In this document: one piece after another, positions 6,806-10,260 of the stretch
How positions within the stretch are numbered: the stretch's first letter is position 1
How the letters are laid out: every line of letters starts with the position of its first letter
NCBI GenBank assembly: GCA_937958665.1
Contig: CALGNM010000094.1
Span: 1-10,260, forward strand
Direction: 5' to 3'
From: an uncultured bacterium
GTDB lineage: Bacteria > Edwardsbacteria > AC1 > EtOH8
Length of the DNA stretch: 10,260 nt
Notes under the pieces: model-generated
Told to the model about the DNA's origin: nothing
The model's database searches: none
The model's input: the letters and a program-made list of their open reading frames with translations, nothing else
Made by a program: the position numbers and the translations under genes

Positions 6806-7144
6806 ATGTCAGAGCGCAGGGAAAGGGGAAGCCTTCCGGCCAGGCTGTGGATGAACTTGCGGCTGATGCGCCGGATCGCCGCCGATCCAGGGCTTCCCCG
6901 CCGGGCCAGGCTGATCCCGGGCCTGGTGGCGGCCTACCTGCTCTCGCCCATCGACCTGGTGCCGGACTTTATACCGGTGTTGGGATATTTGGACGACCTG
7001 GTGGTGGTGAGCCTGCTGCTATGGCTGTTCTTTCGTTTGGTTCCGGACCAGCTGGCCGAAAAGCACCAGGCGGCCCTGGAATCGGGGCCGCCGGAGGCTT
7101 TCAGCTGGGAGAGCCTGATCCGGGAATTCGCCCCCAATAAATAA
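6806..7144 (+). CDS. DUF1232 (YkvA-like) small membrane protein
   Basis: This 112-residue protein has the DUF1232 signature SPIDLVPDFIPVLGYLDD (47-64), preceded by a hydrophobic stretch (36-46) and followed by a hydrophobic helix (65-79). The basic N-terminus (RRERG, RLMRR) should face the cytoplasm. The family is widespread and small, and its molecular function is unknown. It is the first gene of the operon, 20 bases before acpS, and its own promoter and AGGAG site are visible. The C-terminal 30 residues are acidic/amphipathic and probably soluble. The call is secure at the family level; no function can be assigned. Confidence 0.88.
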   Translation: MSERRERGSLPARLWMNLRLMRRIAADPGLPRRARLIPGLVAAYLLSPIDLVPDFIPVLGYLDDLVVVSLLLWLFFRLVPDQLAEKHQAALESGPPEAFSWESLIREFAPNK

Positions 7145-7164
7145 AAGAGGTTGAAAATATATAG

Positions 7165-7533
7165 ATGATCGAGTCGATAGGCGTGGACATAGCCGAGGTG
7201 GCCAGGATCCAACAAGCGGTGGACCGCTGGGGAAGGAGGTTCCTGGAGAAGGTGTTCACTCCCTCGGAAGTGGCCTTCTGCGAGGGGCGGCCCAACCGCT
7301 ACCAGAGCTACGCCGCCCGTTTCGCCGCCAAGGAGGCGGTCTCCAAGTGCCTGGGGACCGGCTTCAAGCGGGGGGTGGCCCCCGGCCAGATCGAGATAGT
7401 GGACAACGAGCAGAGCCGGCCCTCGGTGAGGCTGCACGGGCGGGCGGCCGAGCATGGGGCCGGGCGGACCATCCACCTGTCGCTGTCCCACGACCGGACG
7501 GTGGTGGTGGCCATGGCGGTGATGGAGAAATAA
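7165..7533 (+). CDS. acpS: Holo-[acyl-carrier-protein] synthase
   Basis: AcpS transfers 4'-phosphopantetheine from CoA to a serine of apo-ACP, activating it for fatty acid and lipid synthesis in the cytoplasm. The 122-residue length is normal for the family. The N-terminal GVDI motif carries the metal-binding D8, and FAAKEAVSK (53-61) carries E57 and K61, which bind metal and CoA phosphate. SLSHD (about 106-110) matches the conserved C-terminal segment. The AGAGG at 7146-7150 is 14 bases from the ATG, farther than usual, so initiation may be modest. The stop TAA overlaps the ATG of the next gene by one base (TAATG). An acpS next to an NAD(P)HX repair gene is a pairing seen in many bacteria. 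Confidence 0.95.
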   Translation: MIESIGVDIAEVARIQQAVDRWGRRFLEKVFTPSEVAFCEGRPNRYQSYAARFAAKEAVSKCLGTGFKRGVAPGQIEIVDNEQSRPSVRLHGRAAEHGAGRTIHLSLSHDRTVVVAMAVMEK

Positions 7534-9194
7534 TGACCAACAGGCCGGCAGGAAAGAATTCGGCCCAGAGGAAGGCCGGGCCAGGGATGGCCGCTGCCGG
7601 GCCGAAGGCTTTGGTAATGCCCCAAGGGTTCTTGGTGGCCACCCCGGAGCAGATGAGGCAGATCGACGCCCGGGCCATCGGGGGGAACCGCCAGCGCGGC
7701 CTGGATCTGATGGAGCGGGCCGGCCAGGCGGTGGCCGAGAAGGCTGTCGAAATGCTAGGATCGGCTCCCATCGGCCGCCGCCAGCGGGTCTGCATCCTGT
7801 GCGGGCCGGGCAACAACGGGGGGGACGGTTTGGTGGCCGCCCGGCTGCTGACGGAGAAAGGCCGTGCGCCGGAGGTCTTCCTTCTGGGGCGCCAGGGGGA
7901 GCTCAAGGGCGACGCCCGGGCCAACCTGGGCCGGCTGAAAAGAGCCGGATTGAAGGTTAGGGAAATCGTCTCCCGGGCCGGACTGGAGGAACTGCGGACT
8001 TCATTGGGTCAGGCGGGCCTGGCCATCGATGCCCTGTTCGGCACCGGGTTCCACGGCCCGGCCCAGAAGCTTTCGGCCGAGGCCATCGAGACATTGAACC
8101 GCAGCGGAACCTTGGTGCTGGCGGTGGACATCCCCTCGGGGGTGGACGGACTGACCGGAAAAGCGGATGGCCCGGCGGTCAGGGCCGCGGCCACGGTGAC
8201 CATGGGCCTGCTGAAGACCGGACTGCTGTTCTGGCCCGGCCGAGAGCTCTCGGGGCAGGTGACCACCGCCGACATCGGCCTGCCGCCGGAGGCGGTGGCG
8301 GCCCAGGAGATCGGGACATGTCTTTGTTATCCGGCCGGCCTTGAGGAATGGCTGCCCGGCCGGCGGCCCGATGCCCACAAGGGGGACTGCGGCAAGGTGC
8401 TGGTGCTGGCCGGGTCGGCCGGGATGGCCGGGGCGGCCTGCCTGGCGGCCGAGGCGGCCTTAAGGTCCGGGGCCGGCCTGGTCTATCTGGGGGTGCCGGA
8501 GAGCCTGGTCGACCTGGTCCAGGTCAAGCTGACCGAGGCGGTGGTTTTGCCCCTGGCCGAGACCCGGAGCCGGAGCCTGGCCCTGATGTCGCTGGGGCGG
8601 ATATTGAAGGCCGCCCAGCGCTGCCAGGCGGTGGCCCTGGGCCCCGGGCTTTCCAACCACCCCGAGACCGCCGAGCTGGCCTGTGAGATAGTCCGGCAGG
8701 TGGCCGGTCCGCTGGTGCTGGATGCCGACGGGATCAATGCCTTGGCCGGACATCCCGAAAGCTTAAGGTCGGCCCCGGGTGAGTTGGTGCTGACCCCCCA
8801 TCATGCCGAGCTCTCCAGGCTATCGGAGGTGCCGGTCGGCCAGATCAGGTCCGACCCCTTGGGCCAGGCCAGGGAGGCCGCCGGGCGGTTCGGGCATCCG
8901 GTAGTGCTCAAAGGAGCCCCGACGGTTACCGCGGTCCCCGATGGCCGGGCCTGGATCAACCCCAGCGGAAATGCCGGGATGGCCACCGCCGGGTCGGGGG
9001 ACGTCCTGACCGGGCTGGTGGCCGGGCTGCTGGCCCAGGGGATGGCCCCGGAGCGGGCGGCGGTGCTGGGCGTCTACCTGCACGGACTGGCCGGCGACCT
9101 GGCGGCCGAGGAGATGACCCAGTACTGCCTGCTGGCCGGAGACATTTTGCGGCACCTGCCGGGGGCCTTCAAAACTTTGATGGAGGGAATCTGA
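7533..9194 (+). CDS. nnr: Bifunctional NAD(P)H-hydrate epimerase / ADP-dependent NAD(P)H-hydrate dehydratase
   Basis: This enzyme repairs hydrated, inactive NADH and NADPH (NADHX/NADPHX). The N-terminal YjeF_N domain (about 35-240) interconverts the R and S epimers, and the C-terminal ribokinase-like domain (about 270-545) dehydrates the S form using ADP. Visible motifs are CGPGNNGGDG (90-99), DALFGTG and VDIPSGVDG in the first domain; HKGDCGKVLVLAG, LDADGINAL (396-404), LTPHHAE (420-426) and AGSGD with catalytic D490 in the second. The 553-residue length is slightly long. ATG 7533 was chosen because it overlaps the acpS stop and has GGAG five bases upstream. It gives about 30 extra residues before the conserved FLVATPEQMRQID, so ATG 7617 is a realistic alternative start. 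The stop TGA overlaps the next gene's ATG. Confidence 0.95.
   Translation: MTNRPAGKNSAQRKAGPGMAAAGPKALVMPQGFLVATPEQMRQIDARAIGGNRQRGLDLMERAGQAVAEKAVEMLGSAPIGRRQRVCILCGPGNNGGDGLVAARLLTEKGRAPEVFLLGRQGELKGDARANLGRLKRAGLKVREIVSRAGLEELRTSLGQAGLAIDALFGTGFHGPAQKLSAEAIETLNRSGTLVLAVDIPSGVDGLTGKADGPAVRAAATVTMGLLKTGLLFWPGRELSGQVTTADIGLPPEAVAAQEIGTCLCYPAGLEEWLPGRRPDAHKGDCGKVLVLAGSAGMAGAACLAAEAALRSGAGLVYLGVPESLVDLVQVKLTEAVVLPLAETRSRSLALMSLGRILKAAQRCQAVALGPGLSNHPETAELACEIVRQVAGPLVLDADGINALAGHPESLRSAPGELVLTPHHAELSRLSEVPVGQIRSDPLGQAREAAGRFGHPVVLKGAPTVTAVPDGRAWINPSGNAGMATAGSGDVLTGLVAGLLAQGMAPERAAVLGVYLHGLAGDLAAEEMTQYCLLAGDILRHLPGAFKTLMEGI
9182..9186 (+). promoter_or_regulatory. Ribosome binding site for the TauE/SafE-like gene
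   Basis: GGAGG lies inside the last codons of nnr, seven bases before ATG 9194. It supports an independent, efficient start at the TGATG overlap. Confidence 0.85.
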
Positions 9195-9553
9195 TGGTTT
9201 GGCTGGGATACGCAGCCCTGGGGGTGGCCGCCGGGATGATCAGCGGCATGTTCGGGATCGGCGGGGCGGTGGTGATAGTGCCGGCCCTGGTGTTGCTGTT
9301 CAAGTTCTCCCAGCACCAGGCCCAGGGCACCTCGCTGGCCACCCTGCTGCTGCCCATCGGCCTGCTGGCCGCCTGGCGGTACTATGCGGCCGGACATGTC
9401 AACGTCAAGGCGGCGGCGGTGATGGCGGTGTGCTTCTTCTTCGGCGGATTATTTGGGGCGGTGCTGGCCGAGAAGGTCTCGGCCATCTGGCTGCAACGCT
9501 CCTTCGGGGCCTTCCTGATGCTGATCGCCCTGCGGATGATGCTGTTCCGCTGA
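9194..9553 (+). CDS. Half-size TauE/SafE family membrane transporter
   Basis: This 119-residue integral membrane protein has the TauE/SafE hallmark GMFGIGGAVVIVP (18-30) followed by QGTSLAT (44-50), which is the start of the N-terminal repeat in full-length members. Four hydrophobic segments are visible (about 4-35 including a re-entrant-like part, 47-64, 73-91 and 98-118). Full-length proteins are about 250 residues with two inverted repeats, so this is one repeat only. It ends with a normal stop and no second half follows, so it would have to pair with itself. The family exports sulfite, sulfoacetate or other organic anions; no substrate can be inferred here. It starts on the TGA of nnr with a good Shine-Dalgarno, and its own TGA overlaps the next ATG. 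Confidence 0.88.
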   Translation: MVWLGYAALGVAAGMISGMFGIGGAVVIVPALVLLFKFSQHQAQGTSLATLLLPIGLLAAWRYYAAGHVNVKAAAVMAVCFFFGGLFGAVLAEKVSAIWLQRSFGAFLMLIALRMMLFR

Positions 9554-10215
9554 TGGACCGGATCGCCCGCTGGCTGGTGAACAGCTCCAGCCCCTCGCTG
9601 ACCGAGGCCGCCGGCGCGGTGCGCTACGCCATCTGGCGCCGCCAGTGGGAGGTGTGCGACGTGGCCGGCTGGCGGGACCGCAGCCAGCAGATTGCCGAGA
9701 GCCTGGCCGCCCTGGGCGGGGAGCAAGAGGATTACCTGGTGCCGGCCCGGCTGTGCCAGGCCCAGGTGGCGGTCTATCAGGGCGACTATTCGAAGGCCCT
9801 CCAGCTGGCCCAGCAGGCCCTGGAGGCGTGCCGCCCAAAGGGGCTTGATGACCGCTGGCTGCCCGAGGTCCACGGCCAGCTGGCCCTGGCCCACCAGAGC
9901 CTGTCGGATTTTGAGGAGGCCCTCCAGCACCGGGGCCGGGCGGCCGAGCTGTACCGGGAGAAAGGCGACCCCAACGGGCTGGGAAACTCCCTGGCCAGTT
10001 TGGGACTGGTCTACTGGAAGATGGGCCGTTACGATGATGCCATGGCCAATCTGGAGGAGGCCCACGCGATCTTCCAGCAGCACCGCGACGAGCGGGCCCA
10101 GGCCATGGTGCTGACCAACACCGCCAACGTCCTGCTGGCCACCGACCAAGCTGACCAGGCCCGCAAGAACTACCTGCAGGCCCTGGACATCTGCCGCCGG
10201 ATCGGGGACCTGGCC
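9553..10215 (+). CDS. Tetratricopeptide repeat (TPR) protein, 3'-truncated by the insert end
   Basis: An open frame starts at ATG 9553, overlapping the preceding stop (TGATG), and runs without a stop to the adapter at 10216, giving 221 real residues. It has no Shine-Dalgarno of its own, so translation probably depends on coupling to the TauE-like gene. From about residue 63 there are four TPR-like helical pairs in register every 40 residues (about 63-96, 103-136, 143-176 and 183-216), with typical residues such as ALxxxGxYxxA (for example LGLVYWKMGRYDDAM). The 40-residue spacing resembles kinesin-light-chain or MalT/AfsR-type TPRs. No signal peptide is visible, and the N-terminal 60 residues are unassigned. 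The missing C-terminus could carry an enzymatic or signalling domain such as a guanylate cyclase, kinase or DNA-binding domain, so its role is unknown. It is probably a scaffold for protein-protein contacts. Confidence 0.85.
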
Positions 10216-10260
10216 AGATCGGAAGAGCGTCGTGTAGGGAAAGAGTGTAGATCTCGGTGG
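10216..10260 (-). other. Illumina P5/TruSeq adapter, reverse complement (not genomic)
   Basis: The segment begins AGATCGGAAGAGC and is the exact reverse complement of bases 3-47. Genomic sequence ends at 10215. In the frame of the TPR gene the adapter is open and would add the artificial tail RSEERRVGKECRSRW. Confidence 0.98.

Noticed and set aside
7347-7532. Upstream extension of nnr inside acpS
   Set aside because: The added residues are the out-of-frame reading of acpS; ATG 7533 with GGAG upstream and the TAATG overlap is a better start.
48-10215. CRISPR array, tRNA, rRNA, phage genes or toxin-antitoxin pair
   Set aside because: No regularly spaced repeats, no tRNA cloverleaf-like segment in the gaps, and all gaps are short and accounted for by promoters, a terminator or overlaps.
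1-10260. 45-base terminal inverted repeats suggesting a transposon or linear plasmid
   Set aside because: Both repeats are exact Illumina adapter sequence, there is no transposase or telomere-like gene, and the interior is ordinary chromosomal genes.

Overview
The window is a 10.2 kb piece of bacterial DNA carrying Illumina P5-type adapter at both ends (1-47 and, in reverse complement, 10216-10260). The two copies form an artificial inverted repeat, and about 10.17 kb of genomic insert lies between them. Both outermost genes are cut off by the adapters. A roughly 10 kb insert with the same adapter on each side looks like a synthetic-long-read or long-amplicon product, possibly metagenomic; this is an inference. 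The DNA is very GC-rich except for the first ~1.5 kb and the promoter regions. The gingipain-type C25 protease with a C-terminal FlgD-like/type IX sorting module, the lipoprotein and the GC-rich codon use suggest a diderm bacterium, perhaps one of the uncultured candidate phyla near WOR-3, Edwardsbacteria/TA06, Zixibacteria or Fibrobacteres. I cannot place it more precisely.

Layout. (1) 48-3329 (+): C25 protease, 5'-truncated, with propeptide, catalytic domain, Ig-like and Ca-loop-like modules, a jelly-roll region and a sorting domain. Base composition breaks sharply inside this gene near 1570-1600. (2) 3449-4446 (+): a consensus-like promoter, a membrane-anchored M23 peptidase, and a strong intrinsic terminator (4461-4502). 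(3) 6681 down to 4514 (-): an NAD-dependent sugar epimerase/dehydratase followed by a CapA-like lipoprotein, probably one operon reading from a promoter close to its start codon. (4) 6752-10215 (+): a divergent promoter and a tight operon of a DUF1232 membrane protein, acpS, a bifunctional NAD(P)HX repair enzyme, a half-size TauE/SafE transporter and a 3'-truncated TPR protein. The last four genes overlap by single bases (TAATG, TGATG, TGATG).

Functional reading. The left half concerns the cell surface: a secreted protease, a peptidoglycan hydrolase or regulator, and envelope-polymer proteins. The right half contains housekeeping cofactor genes (ACP activation, NAD(P)HX repair) with two accessory genes coupled behind them. 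I found no CRISPR array, tRNA, rRNA, insertion sequence, toxin-antitoxin pair or recognisable defence system. The observations most worth checking are the composition break within the protease gene, the half-length TauE/SafE protein, and the possibly leaderless epimerase gene in the compact divergent promoter region.
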